64,000 nt of DNA from assembly GCF_007003975.1 (NCBI RefSeq), contig NZ_VFTC01000001.1, positions 248,001 through 312,000 of the forward strand, given 5' to 3'. Of this stretch, positions 54,414 through 64,000 are shown piece by piece. The position numbers and the translations under genes are program-made. The DNA is from Mesorhizobium sp. WSM4306. GTDB taxonomy: Bacteria > Pseudomonadota > Alphaproteobacteria > Rhizobiales > Rhizobiaceae. The notes beneath the pieces were generated by a model. It made no database searches. It was not told where the DNA came from and worked only from the letters and a program-made list of their open reading frames with translations. The stretch's first letter is position 1. Each line of letters starts with the position of its first letter.

Positions 54414-55211
54414 TCAGGCGCTGGCGGCCGCCACCGCGCGTTTTGCCATCACTGCGATCAGGCTGGCGCGGTATTCGGCCGAAGCGTGAATGTCGGTCAT
54501 CAAGTTCTTCGCCGGCACTTTCAAGCCCTCGAGCGCCGATGCGGCAAAGTTCTTCGCCAGTGCGGCCTCGATCTCCTTGGAGCGGAACACACCCTCATCG
54601 CCGGCGCCGGTGACGGCAACGCTGACCCCGTCCTTGCCCTTGGCCACGAACACGCCGACGATCGCGTAGCGCGAGGCCGGATTGCGGAATTTTTCGTAAG
54701 CCGCCCTGGCCGGCGCGGTGAAACTGACCGCGGTGATGATCTCGCCGTCTTTCAGCGCCGTCTCGAACAGGCCGGTGAAGAATTTCGCAGCCGCGATCTC
54801 GCGCTTGTTGGTGACGATGGTGGCGCCGAGCGCCAGGAGTGCCGCCGGATAATCGGCGGCCGGATCGTTGTTGGCGACCGAACCGCCGATCGTGCCCTTG
54901 TGGCGCACCGCCGGATCACCGATCAGCGACGCCAGATGCGCCAGCGCCGGACAGGCCTTTCGCAGCTTCTCGTCATTGGCGACGTCGTGGTGGGTGGTGG
55001 CGGCGCCGATGGTGACGGTCTTGCCCGATACCTTGACGCCCTGCAGATCCTTGATTCGCGACAGGTCGACCAGGTCGGAAGGGGCGGCAAGCCGTGTCTT
55101 CATCGCCGGGATCAGTGTCATGCCGCCCGACAAAAGCTTGGCGTCGCCGCTTTTCATCAGCTTGGCGGCGTCAGCGACCGAGGCGGCGCGGTGGTAATTG
55201 ACTGCGTACAT
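54414..55211 (-). CDS. Molybdenum hydroxylase FAD-binding subunit (CoxM-like)
   Basis: The 265-residue subunit has the FAD-binding motifs AKLLSGGMTLIPAMKTR and TIGGSVANNDPAADYPAAL of the CO dehydrogenase/xanthine dehydrogenase family. It passes electrons from the [2Fe-2S] subunit to the acceptor. It is third in the operon, after the small and large subunits. The preceding gap has an inverted repeat. Confidence 0.92.
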   Translation of the reverse strand: MYAVNYHRAASVADAAKLMKSGDAKLLSGGMTLIPAMKTRLAAPSDLVDLSRIKDLQGVKVSGKTVTIGAATTHHDVANDEKLRKACPALAHLASLIGDPAVRHKGTIGGSVANNDPAADYPAALLALGATIVTNKREIAAAKFFTGLFETALKDGEIITAVSFTAPARAAYEKFRNPASRYAIVGVFVAKGKDGVSVAVTGAGDEGVFRSKEIEAALAKNFAASALEGLKVPAKNLMTDIHASAEYRASLIAVMAKRAVAAASA

Positions 55212-55240
55212 GGGATCCTCCCCTGAAGTGGTTAGGCAGT

Positions 55241-55318
55241 AGTGAGTAGGGAGTAGTCGGTAGGGAATGGTCGCTGCTGCGTGCTTCCCTATTCGCTACT
55301 CACTACTCCCTACTCACT
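55241..55318. repeat. Intergenic hairpin repeat between large and FAD subunit genes
   Basis: AGTGAGTAGGGAGTAGT (55241-55257) and its exact inverted copy (55302-55318) form 17-bp arms, further extended by imperfect TAGGGAA pairing. The right edge touches the large-subunit stop codon. The left arm is preceded by TTAGGCAGTAG (55232-55242), the core shared with the other element at 57703. It may stabilise mRNA or set subunit ratios. Confidence 0.7.
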
Positions 55319-57663
55319 CATTTCGCCGCCCTAATCGCCGCCCACACCGTCGACGGCGAGGCCGGCATGGCAATGTCGACAATCCCGATGGCGTCGGTGA
55401 TGGCGTTGATGACTGCCGGCGGCGAGCCGATCGCGCCGGCCTCGCCGCAGCCCTTGATGCCGAGCGGATTGCTCGGGCACGGCGTGTTGGAGGTCGAGAC
55501 CTTGAACGACGGCAGATCGCCCGCGCGAGGCATCGTATAATCCATATAGCTCGCGGTCAGCAGCTGCCCGCTGGCGTCGTAATGCGCACCCTCCAGAAGC
55601 GCCTGGCCGATGCCCTGGGCGATACCGCCATGCACCTGGCCCTCAACGATCATCGGATTGATGATGTTGCCGAAATCGTCCGCAGCGACGAACTGGACGA
55701 TCTCGGTCGTGCCGGTTTCCGGATCGATCTCGACCTCGCAGATGTAGCAGCCGGCCGGGAAGGTGAAGTTCGCCGGATCGTAGAAGGCTGTTTCCTTCAA
55801 GCCGGGCTCCATGCCTGCCGGCAGATTGTGGGCGGTGTAGGCGGCAAGCGCCACCTGGAACCAGGGTAGGCTCTTGTCGGTGCCGGCAACCTTGACCTCG
55901 CCATTCTCGATGACAATGTCGCCCTCGTCGGCCTCGAGCAGATGCGCTGCGATCTTCTTGGCCTTGGCCTCGACCTTGTCGAGCGCCTTGGCGATTGCCG
56001 ACATGCCGACGGCGCCCGAGCGCGAGCCGTAGGTGCCCATGCCCATCTGCACCTTGTCGGTGTCGCCATGGACGATCGAGACCGAGTCGATCGGCACGCC
56101 AAAACGCTGGTTGACCAACTGCGCGAAGGTCGTCTCATGGCCCTGGCCATGGCTGTGCGAGCCGGTCAGCACTTCGATCGTGCCGACGGCGTTGACCCGC
56201 ACTTCGGCCGATTCCCACAGACCGACGCCGGCGCCGAGTGAACCGACCGCCGCCGACGGCGCAATGCCGCAAGCCTCGATGTAGCAGCTCATGCCGATGC
56301 CGCGCAGCTTGCCTTGCTTGGCGGCCGCCGTCTTGCGCTTGGCAAAGCCGGCATAGTCGGACGCCTTTGTCGCCGCATCGAGCGAAGCGCCATAGTCGCC
56401 GGCGTCATAATTCATGATCACCGGCGTCTGATGCGGGAAGGTGGTGATGAAGTTGGTGCGCCGAAGTTCGGCCGGCGACACGCCGAGTTCGCGCGCCGCC
56501 GTCTCCATGGTGCGTTCCAGCAGATAGGTCGCCTCCGGCCGCCCTGCCCCACGGTAGGCATCGACGGGTGCGGTGTTGGTGTAGACGGTGCGCACATTGG
56601 CGTGGATCGTCGGGATGTTGTACTGGCCCGACAGCAGCGTCGCGTAGAGATAGGTCGGCACGCAGGACGAGAACAGCGACATGTAGGCGCCGAGATTGGC
56701 AATGGTGTCGACCTTGAAGCCGGTGATCCGGTTGTTCTTGTCGAACGCCATTTCGACCGTCGAGACATGGTCGCGGCCATGCGCGTCGGTAAGGAAGCTT
56801 TCGGTGCGGTCGGCCACCCATTTGACCGGCACGCCGGTTTTCTTCGATGCCCACAGGCAGACGATTTCTTCCGGGTAGATGTAGATCTTCGAGCCGAAGC
56901 CGCCGCCGACATCGGGCGCAATGACGCGCAGTTTGTTTTCCGGCGCGACATTGTAGAAGGCGCTCATCACCAGCCGCGCGACATGCGGGTTCTGCGAGGT
57001 TGTCCAGCAGGTGAAGTGGTCCTCGGCCTTGTCGTAGTGGCCAAGGGCGGCACGCGGCTCCATGGCGTTGGGAACCAACCGGTTGTTGACGATCTTCATG
57101 CGGGTGACATGGGCAGCGGCTTTGATCGCAGCATCGGTCGCCTTGGCGTCGCCGATCTCCCAGTCGAAGATAAGATTGTCCTCGGCCTCGGCATGGACCT
57201 GCGGGGCGCCTTTTTGCAGCGCCTTGGTGGCATCGACCACCGCCTTCAATTCCTTGTAGGTGATCTCGACGGCCTCGGCCGCATCACGCGCCTGGCCCTT
57301 GGTTTCCGCCACGACGATGACGATGGCGTCGCCGACATAGCGCACCTTGTCGACGGCGAGCGGCGACCAGGCCCCCATCTTCATCGGCGAGCCGTCCTTG
57401 GAGTGGATCATCCAGCCGCAGATCAGGTTGCCGATGCCGTCGGCCTTGAGTTCCTTGCCGGTCAAGACACCGATGACGCCGGGCATGGCCTGCGCCTTCT
57501 TGACGTCGATCTTCTTGATCTGCGCGTGCGCGTGCGGGCTGCGCACGAAAGCGGCATGCTTCATGCCGGGCACCACCATGTCGTCGACATAACGGCCGGC
57601 GCCGGTGATGAACCTTTTGTCTTCCTTGCGCGCAACGCGTGCGCCAATACCTTCAATGCCCAT
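55318..57663 (-). CDS. Molybdenum hydroxylase large subunit (CoxL-like, form II type)
   Basis: The 781-residue molybdopterin-cytosine-dinucleotide subunit starts with [20 protein letters not shown]. It has AYRGAGR, the loop of form II CO dehydrogenases and related hydroxylases; true CO-oxidising form I enzymes have AYxCSFR. The catalytic Glu lies in GCGEAGAIG. Form II enzymes include many of unknown substrate, so CO oxidation is not established. No MCD-synthesis or maturation gene was seen in the window. Confidence 0.93.
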   Translation of the reverse strand: MGIEGIGARVARKEDKRFITGAGRYVDDMVVPGMKHAAFVRSPHAHAQIKKIDVKKAQAMPGVIGVLTGKELKADGIGNLICGWMIHSKDGSPMKMGAWSPLAVDKVRYVGDAIVIVVAETKGQARDAAEAVEITYKELKAVVDATKALQKGAPQVHAEAEDNLIFDWEIGDAKATDAAIKAAAHVTRMKIVNNRLVPNAMEPRAALGHYDKAEDHFTCWTTSQNPHVARLVMSAFYNVAPENKLRVIAPDVGGGFGSKIYIYPEEIVCLWASKKTGVPVKWVADRTESFLTDAHGRDHVSTVEMAFDKNNRITGFKVDTIANLGAYMSLFSSCVPTYLYATLLSGQYNIPTIHANVRTVYTNTAPVDAYRGAGRPEATYLLERTMETAARELGVSPAELRRTNFITTFPHQTPVIMNYDAGDYGASLDAATKASDYAGFAKRKTAAAKQGKLRGIGMSCYIEACGIAPSAAVGSLGAGVGLWESAEVRVNAVGTIEVLTGSHSHGQGHETTFAQLVNQRFGVPIDSVSIVHGDTDKVQMGMGTYGSRSGAVGMSAIAKALDKVEAKAKKIAAHLLEADEGDIVIENGEVKVAGTDKSLPWFQVALAAYTAHNLPAGMEPGLKETAFYDPANFTFPAGCYICEVEIDPETGTTEIVQFVAADDFGNIINPMIVEGQVHGGIAQGIGQALLEGAHYDASGQLLTASYMDYTMPRAGDLPSFKVSTSNTPCPSNPLGIKGCGEAGAIGSPPAVINAITDAIGIVDIAMPASPSTVWAAIRAAK

Positions 57664-57702
57664 AGGAATTCCTCCGGAATTTAAGAGAATAGGCAGTAGG
57701 GA

Positions 57703-57774
57703 TTAGGCAGTAGGGAAATAGGGCCGCGGTGTCGCATCGCCGTCTTGCCCTACCCCCTATTGCCTACTGCCTAA
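57703..57774. repeat. Intergenic hairpin repeat between small and large subunit genes
   Basis: TTAGGCAGTAGG (57703-57714) and its inverted copy CCTACTGCCTAA (57763-57774) are perfect 12-bp arms; the right arm includes the small-subunit stop codon (57771-57773). A further copy of AGGCAGTAGGGA stands at 57691-57702, giving a tandem repeat. The core TTAGGCAGTAG also occurs in the element at 55232, so the two junctions carry related elements. Confidence 0.7.
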
Positions 57775-58271
57775 GCTGCCTGTTTCGCCTTGCCCTTCGA
57801 CGCCTTCGCCATCGTCTTCGATGCGGCGAGGATCGCCTTGACTATGTTGTGGTAGCCGGTGCAGCGGCAGATGTTGCCTTCGAGCTCGGTGCGAACCGTT
57901 GCCTCGTCGAGGCCTTCGGGATGACGCGCGATCATGTCGGTCGCCGTCATGATCATGCCCGGCGTGCAGAAGCCGCATTGCAGACCGTGATGTTCCTTGA
58001 ACGCAGCCTGCACCGGATGCAGGTCGGCGCCGTTGGCGAGCCCTTCGATCGTCACCACGGTCGACCCGGAGGCCTGCACGGCCAGCATCGAACAGGACTT
58101 CACCGCCCTGCCGTCGACATGCACGACGCAGGCGCCGCATTGCGAGGTATCGCAACCGACATGCGTTCCGGTGAGACCAAGATTTTCGCGCAGGAAATGA
58201 ACCAGAAGCGTTCGGTCCTCGGCAGCGCCGCTGACCCGTTTTCCGTTCACGACAAACGAAACGTCCGACAT
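57771..58271 (-). CDS. Molybdenum hydroxylase iron-sulfur subunit (CoxS-like)
   Basis: The 166-residue subunit has two [2Fe-2S] domains: the plant-ferredoxin type [21 protein letters not shown] and the helical [18 protein letters not shown]. The start at ATG 58271 has GGGAGGATG upstream; a longer frame to 58358 would add 29 odd residues. It is the first gene of the operon. Confidence 0.94.
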   Translation of the reverse strand: MSDVSFVVNGKRVSGAAEDRTLLVHFLRENLGLTGTHVGCDTSQCGACVVHVDGRAVKSCSMLAVQASGSTVVTIEGLANGADLHPVQAAFKEHHGLQCGFCTPGMIMTATDMIARHPEGLDEATVRTELEGNICRCTGYHNIVKAILAASKTMAKASKGKAKQAA

Positions 58272-58518
58272 GCATCCTCCCTGGGTATAACCTCGGTAAT
58301 CATGCTGCCGATGCGGCTTTGGCGCTCGGCCATGCGCTATTCGTACACCGCACAACACGCAAAAAACACACGGTGCTCATTGTACTTTCGGACATGGACA
58401 AAACGAAAATCATGAGCCCGTCCGCCCCATTGCCAAAGCGCGGATTGAAGGCAACAATACCATCGACGCTGGCGCCAAAAGACATAAAAACAGGCGCACA
58501 CCAAAATGCGTCGGAGGA

Positions 58519-59703
58519 ATGCGGAGAAAGCTGCTGGCCAGTTCACGGACGAGCTATGCATCCGGTCTGTCGGCGCTCACCACAGACGAGCCTGACATGG
58601 ATGCATTCGCCCGGGCGGTCGCCACCGAGGCCGCTGCCATCAACGCAGGCTTTGCGCTGCTGTTCTTCTCGCAGAGCCTGGTCGACGCTGCCGCCCTGTC
58701 GCAAGCGCTGAAGACCCATGCGCCCACGTTGGCCTATGCCGCCTGTTCGACCGCCGGCGAGATCACCCCGGAGGGCCTGGAGGAAGGCCATGTGCTGGCT
58801 CTTCTGCTTCCTTCCGCGTCATTCTGCGCGGTCAGCGCCATGGTCGACAATCTCTCCTCGTCGGGCATGGACAGGATCACCAGTGAAGTCGAGGCCTTGC
58901 GGCGCCTGCTGCGCGGGCGCATCGGCAGTTGCCATTCCAACAGCACCTTCGCGCTCTGCTTCATCGACGGCCTGTCCTTTGCCGAGGAAGCGGTGACCTC
59001 GGCCATCCATTGGGGGCTGGACGACATCCCGCTGATCGGCGGTTCGGCGGGCGACGATTTGAAATTCGAAACCACCAGGCTGATCTCGAACGGGAAGGTG
59101 GCTTCCGACAGCGCCATCATCGTGCTGATATCAACCGAAATTCCCTTCCATGTCTTCAAGACCGACAATTTCGTCCCCACAGACGAGAAGCTGGTGGTGA
59201 CGGCATCGGATCCCGACCACCGCACCGTGCGCGAATTCAACGCCACCAATGCGGCCGAGGAATATGCCGCCTCGGTCGGCATCGTCGCGCAGACCCTGAC
59301 GCCGATGAGCTTCGCCTCGCATCCGGTGGTGGTGAAGGTGGGCGGCGAATATTACTGCCGCTCGATCCAGAAGATGCATCCCGACGGCTCGCTGTCGTTC
59401 TTCTGCGCCATCGACGACGGCGTTGTGCTGTCCATCGCCCAGCCCAAGGACATGGTGGAATCGACGCGTGCCGCACTGCGCGACGTCGAGGAGCGGCTGG
59501 GTGGCATCGACATGATCCTCGGTTTCGATTGCGTGCTGCGAAGGCTCGATGCACGCAACCGCCAGGTCTTCCGCGACATTTCGGAGCTTTACCGGACCAG
59601 CAACGTCATCGGCTTCGGCACCTATGGCGAACAGTACCGCTCGATGCACCTCAACCAGACCTTCACCGGCATCGCTTTCGGCGAACGCCAGGCGGCGGAA
59701 TAG
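58519..59703 (+). CDS. FIST-domain sensor protein (NosP-like)
   Basis: The 394-residue protein has FIST_N (about 30-220, with AACSTAGEITPEG and GGSAGDDLKFE) and FIST_C (about 220-380, ending in IGFGTYGEQYRS and TFTGIAFGERQ). In Pseudomonas the FIST protein NosP is a haem NO sensor that regulates the kinase NahK encoded next to it. The kinase gene here starts 4 bp after the stop, the same pairing. GGAGG is very close to ATG 58519, so the real start could be slightly downstream. Confidence 0.88.
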   Translation: MRRKLLASSRTSYASGLSALTTDEPDMDAFARAVATEAAAINAGFALLFFSQSLVDAAALSQALKTHAPTLAYAACSTAGEITPEGLEEGHVLALLLPSASFCAVSAMVDNLSSSGMDRITSEVEALRRLLRGRIGSCHSNSTFALCFIDGLSFAEEAVTSAIHWGLDDIPLIGGSAGDDLKFETTRLISNGKVASDSAIIVLISTEIPFHVFKTDNFVPTDEKLVVTASDPDHRTVREFNATNAAEEYAASVGIVAQTLTPMSFASHPVVVKVGGEYYCRSIQKMHPDGSLSFFCAIDDGVVLSIAQPKDMVESTRAALRDVEERLGGIDMILGFDCVLRRLDARNRQVFRDISELYRTSNVIGFGTYGEQYRSMHLNQTFTGIAFGERQAAE

Positions 59704-59707
59704 GCCC

Positions 59708-61051
59708 ATGCCGCTCAGGGACATCGACGACGTCGACAGGCTGAAGAAGATCAACGCCGCCCTGGTCAGCCGCGTCGAGCGCTCGATGGACCAGCAAGGC
59801 AACGCCTTCTCGCTGTTCCAGACTGCGATTTCGCTGGAAAACCGGGTGCGCATCCGCACCGAAGAATTGCATTCCACTTTGCGCCGGCTGGAGCAGTCGA
59901 ACATCGACCTCAGCGCCGCCAAGGAAAACGCCGAGCTGGCGAACCTGTCCAAGACCCGGTTCCTCGCTGCCGCCAGCCATGACGTGCTGCAGCCGCTCAA
60001 CGCCGCCCACCTCTCGGTCTCGGCGCTGGCCGAAGTGCAGACCAGCGACGAGGGCAAGAAACTCGTCCGCCAGGTCGAGCGCTCGCTGGAGACGATGGAA
60101 GACCTGTTGCGCACGCTGCTCGACATTTCCAAGCTCGATGCCGGCGTGGTCCAGCCCGACATTGGCGACGTCAATCTGGAGACGCTGTTTTCCTCGCTGC
60201 GCTCGGATTTCCTGCCGGTGGCCGAGATGAAGGGCCTGGCGCTGAAGTTCCGCCCGGTCAGCGCGGTGGTGCGTTCGGACCGCACGCTGTTGCGCCGCAT
60301 CCTGCAGAACATTCTGTCCAATGCGCTGCGCTATACCCGTTCGGGTGGCGTGCTGGTCGGCACAAGGCATCGCGGCGACACCATCCGCATCGATGTCGCC
60401 GACACCGGTTGCGGCATTCCTGAAGACCAGCGCGAGGCAGTGTTCGAGGAGTTCCATCGCGGCTCCGCCTTTCCGGCCGATACCGGAATCTCCGGCGGCG
60501 GGCTGGGGCTCGGCCTTGCCATCGTGCGGCGTATGGCCGCCGCGCTCGGCCATCCCGTGACGTTCTCCTCGAAGGTCGGACGCGGCACGATCTTCCACAT
60601 CGACGTGCCGGTCGGCATCGGCGCCAGCGCCGACGCCATCGCCAGCCTTGCCGAGATGGAGCGTCCGCGCGGTTACGGCCTGTTCGGCACCAAGGTTCTT
60701 CTGGTCGAAAACGACGCCGATGTGTTGCAGGCGATGACCTTCCTGCTCGAGCGCTGGCAATGCCTGGTGCGCGCCGCGACCTCGACCGAGGATGCACTGA
60801 GCCTGCTCGGCGATACCGACTGGGTGCCCGACATCGTCATTGCCGACCAGCATCTCGACGACGGCGACCTCGGCACCGCAACAATAGCCGAAGTGCGCGA
60901 CTATCTCGGCCGCGCCGTGCCGGCCCTGATCGTCACCGCCGACGCCTCCGAAGCCGTAGCCAAAGCCGCCCGCGCCGCCGGCATCGAGCTAATGCGCAAG
61001 CCGCTGAAGCCGGCGCAGCTAAGGGCGCTGCTGGCGCATTTGCTGGCTTAG
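59708..61051 (+). CDS. Hybrid histidine kinase with C-terminal receiver (NahK-like)
   Basis: The 447-residue protein has an N-terminal coiled coil (about 10-75), a HisKA domain with H91 (ASHDVLQPLN), HATPase boxes (NILSNALRYT, DTGCGIPED, GLGLGLAIV) and a receiver (about 325-445) with phospho-acceptor near D380 (IADQHLDDG) and K in LMRKPLKP. There is no transmembrane helix, so it is cytosolic and probably gets its signal from the FIST protein. The start at ATG 59708 is 4 bp after that gene; upstream frame belongs to the FIST gene. Confidence 0.93.
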   Translation: MPLRDIDDVDRLKKINAALVSRVERSMDQQGNAFSLFQTAISLENRVRIRTEELHSTLRRLEQSNIDLSAAKENAELANLSKTRFLAAASHDVLQPLNAAHLSVSALAEVQTSDEGKKLVRQVERSLETMEDLLRTLLDISKLDAGVVQPDIGDVNLETLFSSLRSDFLPVAEMKGLALKFRPVSAVVRSDRTLLRRILQNILSNALRYTRSGGVLVGTRHRGDTIRIDVADTGCGIPEDQREAVFEEFHRGSAFPADTGISGGGLGLGLAIVRRMAAALGHPVTFSSKVGRGTIFHIDVPVGIGASADAIASLAEMERPRGYGLFGTKVLLVENDADVLQAMTFLLERWQCLVRAATSTEDALSLLGDTDWVPDIVIADQHLDDGDLGTATIAEVRDYLGRAVPALIVTADASEAVAKAARAAGIELMRKPLKPAQLRALLAHLLA

Positions 61052-61060
61052 GGGTGGCTG

Positions 61061-61507
61061 ATGCGCCTTCTTGATTACCTAGGAAAACCGGCAACGCACC
61101 TTTTGACCTCGCTGCCATTCAAAGATTGGGATTTTGAACGATCGATTGATGATGACCTGCCGGAGCAAAGCATAAACTATGAAGCCGGTCGCCACGGATT
61201 TTCGTTCACTTGCGACAACGACGAAACAATAAACACCATATTTGTAGAGTCAGACGATTTCGATCAATCGCTGCTCGACATTCCCTTTTCGCTAGGCCGA
61301 TGGGAGGTTCAAAGCATCCTTGGCGCCCCCTCGAAAAGCGGCAAGTCCCATAGCGACCCAGTTCTGGGCGAATATGGCCCTTGGGATAGATATGACGAGG
61401 AGCGTCATTCGATACACATCGGGTACCAGCCTTACGCCGACAGGATACGGAGAATAACACTTACGCGCGCCGACATGGTGTCAGGCACGTTCAGGCGATC
61501 AAACTGA
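61061..61507 (+). CDS. Hypothetical protein, AT-richer than neighbours
   Basis: A 148-residue acidic protein with several aromatic residues in the second half (GEYGPWDRYDEERHSIHIGYQ) and no recognised family. It resembles small immunity proteins in size and composition, but there is no toxin gene nearby. It starts 9 bp after the kinase stop with no good ribosome binding site. Base composition is clearly lower in GC than on either side, which suggests a later insertion between the kinase and its regulator. Confidence 0.65.
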   Translation: MRLLDYLGKPATHLLTSLPFKDWDFERSIDDDLPEQSINYEAGRHGFSFTCDNDETINTIFVESDDFDQSLLDIPFSLGRWEVQSILGAPSKSGKSHSDPVLGEYGPWDRYDEERHSIHIGYQPYADRIRRITLTRADMVSGTFRRSN

Positions 61508-61524
61508 ACGGGATTTATACCCCC

Positions 61525-62208
61525 TCAAAACCCCGCCTGATCCCGAAACAGCTCCGCATTGTCCAGCTTCGACACCTCGATCACCGCTTGCGTCCTGCTG
61601 TACACATTGAGCTTGCGCAGGATCTCCGAGACATGCGCCTTGACCGTCGTTTCGCCGACCTGCAGCTCGTAGGCGATCTGCTTGTTGAGCAGGCCCTGGC
61701 GCAGCATCTGCAGCACCCGCAGTTGCTGCGGCGTCAGTTTCGCCAGCCGCTGCACCATGTCGGCGCGGTCTATGCTGTCGGCGTCCGGCGGCTGTCCCTC
61801 GTAGTTTTCCGGCACATAGATGGCGCCCTCCATCACCGAGCGGATGGCGGCGGCAAGATCGCTTTTGCGCGCCGATTTCGGAATGAAGCCCGCCGCCCCG
61901 TAAGACAGCGCCTCGGAGATGATTTTCGGCTCCTCGTGGCCTGACACCACCACCACCGGCAGCCTTGGATGGCGGGTCCTGAGCTGCAGCAGCCCTTCGA
62001 AACCCTGCACGTCGGGCATGGACAGGTCGAGCAGCGCCAGATCGAACGGCTTTATCCCACCCAGAAGATCGAGCGCCTCGGCGATCGAACGCGCCTCCAC
62101 CGTGTCGACTTCGGGATAGGCCATCTGCACGGCACTGTGCAGCGCCTCGCGAAACAGCGGGTGGTCGTCGATGATCAGGAACCGGGCACGATCGTTGATT
62201 GCTGTCAT
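61525..62208 (-). CDS. NarL/FixJ-family response regulator (LuxR-type HTH)
   Basis: The 227-residue regulator has a receiver with DDHPLFREAL, phospho-acceptor D61 (LALLDLSMPD) and Lys in GFIPKSA, and a LuxR-type helix-turn-helix (LTPQQLRVLQMLRQGLLNKQIA, VGETTVKAHVSEIL). It is convergent with the kinase operon. It is a good candidate target of the hybrid kinase, since NahK-type kinases can work with separate regulators. Its own targets are unknown. Confidence 0.92.
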   Translation of the reverse strand: MTAINDRARFLIIDDHPLFREALHSAVQMAYPEVDTVEARSIAEALDLLGGIKPFDLALLDLSMPDVQGFEGLLQLRTRHPRLPVVVVSGHEEPKIISEALSYGAAGFIPKSARKSDLAAAIRSVMEGAIYVPENYEGQPPDADSIDRADMVQRLAKLTPQQLRVLQMLRQGLLNKQIAYELQVGETTVKAHVSEILRKLNVYSRTQAVIEVSKLDNAELFRDQAGF

Positions 62209-62442
62209 GGGGCTCGTTTCAGTCCTCCCTAGGCACGATACTCCCGCTGGTATGGCCAGCTTATTGGCAAATAGTCTATCGCCATCTTAACCCCGGAGGC
62301 GGAGCCGACTTTTCAGGCAAATGAGGCGAAGCCGACTTCTTCCAACAATCAAGGCCGAGCCGGCGCTTTTGCGGACGCTCATGCCTTGCCCGGCGGTTCA
62401 AATCGGTCAAATGTGCCGGCAGCTGAAGCAGAAAGACCTGGC

Positions 62443-63150
<708 letters not shown>

Positions 63151-63154
63151 TCCG

Positions 63155-63805
63155 ATGAGCGATCTCGTCCTCCATAACTACTACCGCTCCTCCACCTCCT
63201 ACCGCGCGCGCATCGCGCTGGAGATGAAGGGCCTGGCCTACGAGTACGTGCCGCATCATCTGCGTCATGGCGACCATCTGGAGCCAGCCTACCGCGCCGT
63301 CAATCCACAAGCGCTGGTGCCGGCGCTGATCCTTGAAGACGGCACGCTTTTGACGCAGTCGCTGGCGATCATCGAATATCTCGACGAGACCAATCCCGAA
63401 CCGCCGCTGCTGCCGAAGGACGCGCTCGGCCGTGCCCGCGTGCGAATGCTGGCGCAGATGATCGCCTGCGACATCCACCCGGTGAACAATCTGCGCGTGC
63501 TGACCTCGCTGCGCACTTTGTTCGGCGCCGGCGACCAGGACGTCGTCAACTGGTTCCGGCACTGGGTGAACGAAGGCTTTCAGCCGCTTGAAAAGATTCT
63601 GGCTTCGTCGCCAGAGACCGGCACATTCTGCCACGGCGACGAGCCGGGCCTGGCCGACATCTGCCTGGTTGCCCAGATCGCCAGCAACGCCCGCTTCGGC
63701 GTCGACCTGACTCCCTACCCGACGATCTCGCGCATCCACGCCGCCTGCATGGCGCTGCCGGCCTTTCAGAAGGCAGCGCCCGAGAATCAGATAGATGCGG
63801 AATAG
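63155..63805 (+). CDS. maiA: Maleylacetoacetate/maleylpyruvate isomerase (zeta-class GST)
   Basis: The 216-residue protein has a thioredoxin-fold N-terminus with the zeta-class motif SSTSYRARIALEMKG and a helical C-terminal domain (DIHPVNNLRVL is diagnostic of the family). It isomerises the maleyl to the fumaryl form using glutathione. It starts 4 bp after the FAH gene, giving a two-gene catabolic unit. Whether it acts on maleylpyruvate or maleylacetoacetate is not decided by the sequence. Confidence 0.9.
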   Translation: MSDLVLHNYYRSSTSYRARIALEMKGLAYEYVPHHLRHGDHLEPAYRAVNPQALVPALILEDGTLLTQSLAIIEYLDETNPEPPLLPKDALGRARVRMLAQMIACDIHPVNNLRVLTSLRTLFGAGDQDVVNWFRHWVNEGFQPLEKILASSPETGTFCHGDEPGLADICLVAQIASNARFGVDLTPYPTISRIHAACMALPAFQKAAPENQIDAE

Positions 63806-63844
63806 CAGCGCAATGTTGCTGCCGCAGAGCATGAGGACCACCCG

Positions 63845-64000
<156 letters not shown>

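Noticed and set aside
54414-58271. True carbon monoxide dehydrogenase
   Set aside because: The large subunit has AYRGAGR, the form II loop, not the AYxCSFR loop of CO-oxidising form I enzymes; CO oxidation is therefore not claimed.

Overview
The window is a piece of an alphaproteobacterial (Rhizobiales) chromosome, most likely Mesorhizobium or a close relative. The reasons are the high GC content, an exoR homologue next to ilvD, a PopZ-type polar protein, a fused secDF with NDUFAF3-like and NDUFAF6-like neighbours, the block SPOR-nagZ-scpA-scpB-tatABC-serS-surE-pcm-LysM/LytM, and rhizobial-type intergenic hairpin repeats. No CRISPR array, rRNA, insertion sequence or prophage was seen.

Region by region. 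(1) 1-3650: a cut LysR regulator, then an AhpD-like protein, an NAD(P)-binding protein, a secreted cupin and an MscS-family channel, closed by an Rrf2 regulator. Matching GGATAT..ATATCC operators lie at both ends, so this looks like one Rrf2-controlled stress cassette. (2) 3760-8560: trmFO, a ParDE toxin-antitoxin pair with a perfect 21-bp operator, a sterol-desaturase-type membrane hydroxylase, and two genes related to complex I assembly factors. (3) 8570-12810: secDF and yajC, with an ancient imperfect duplication between them (a truncated secD paralogue plus the tail of a second yajC). (4) 13080-30030: mainly a long minus-strand housekeeping run covering division and envelope (LysM/LytM, SPOR), NagZ, condensin ScpAB, Tat export, SerS, SurE, Pcm, ArgS and Dgt. 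(5) 30100-42950: erpA, a VOC protein, xthA, exoR, ilvD, a FadL-type porin, valS, PopZ, TolC and a second isoaspartate methyltransferase. (6) 43050-44140: tRNA-Cys and tRNA-Asn.

(7) 44140-50330 is the most foreign-looking part. Just after tRNA-Asn sit a 1076-residue SARP/BTAD-ATPase-TPR regulator, an FAD-linked oxidase and an acyl-CoA-dehydrogenase-fold flavoenzyme. This is an actinobacterial style of regulation, and an 11-bp-period direct repeat of the kind SARP regulators bind lies upstream of the first enzyme. (8) 50600-54410: a lipoprotein, an alkB remnant, a membrane protein, a cupin, CutC, a GNAT enzyme, an SRPBCC protein and a 44-residue membrane peptide. (9) 54410-58270: a three-subunit molybdenum hydroxylase (form-II CO-dehydrogenase-like) whose two gene junctions carry related hairpin repeats. 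(10) 58510-62210: FIST protein, hybrid histidine kinase and NarL/FixJ-type regulator, arranged like NosP/NahK nitric-oxide signalling. (11) 62440-64000: a fumarylpyruvate-hydrolase-type FAH protein, a zeta-class glutathione transferase (maleylacetoacetate/maleylpyruvate isomerase) and the start of a zinc alcohol dehydrogenase.

Gene starts were moved downstream of the longest frame wherever a Shine-Dalgarno sequence, signal peptide or operon overlap argued for it. All functional calls come from reading motifs; no database search was possible.
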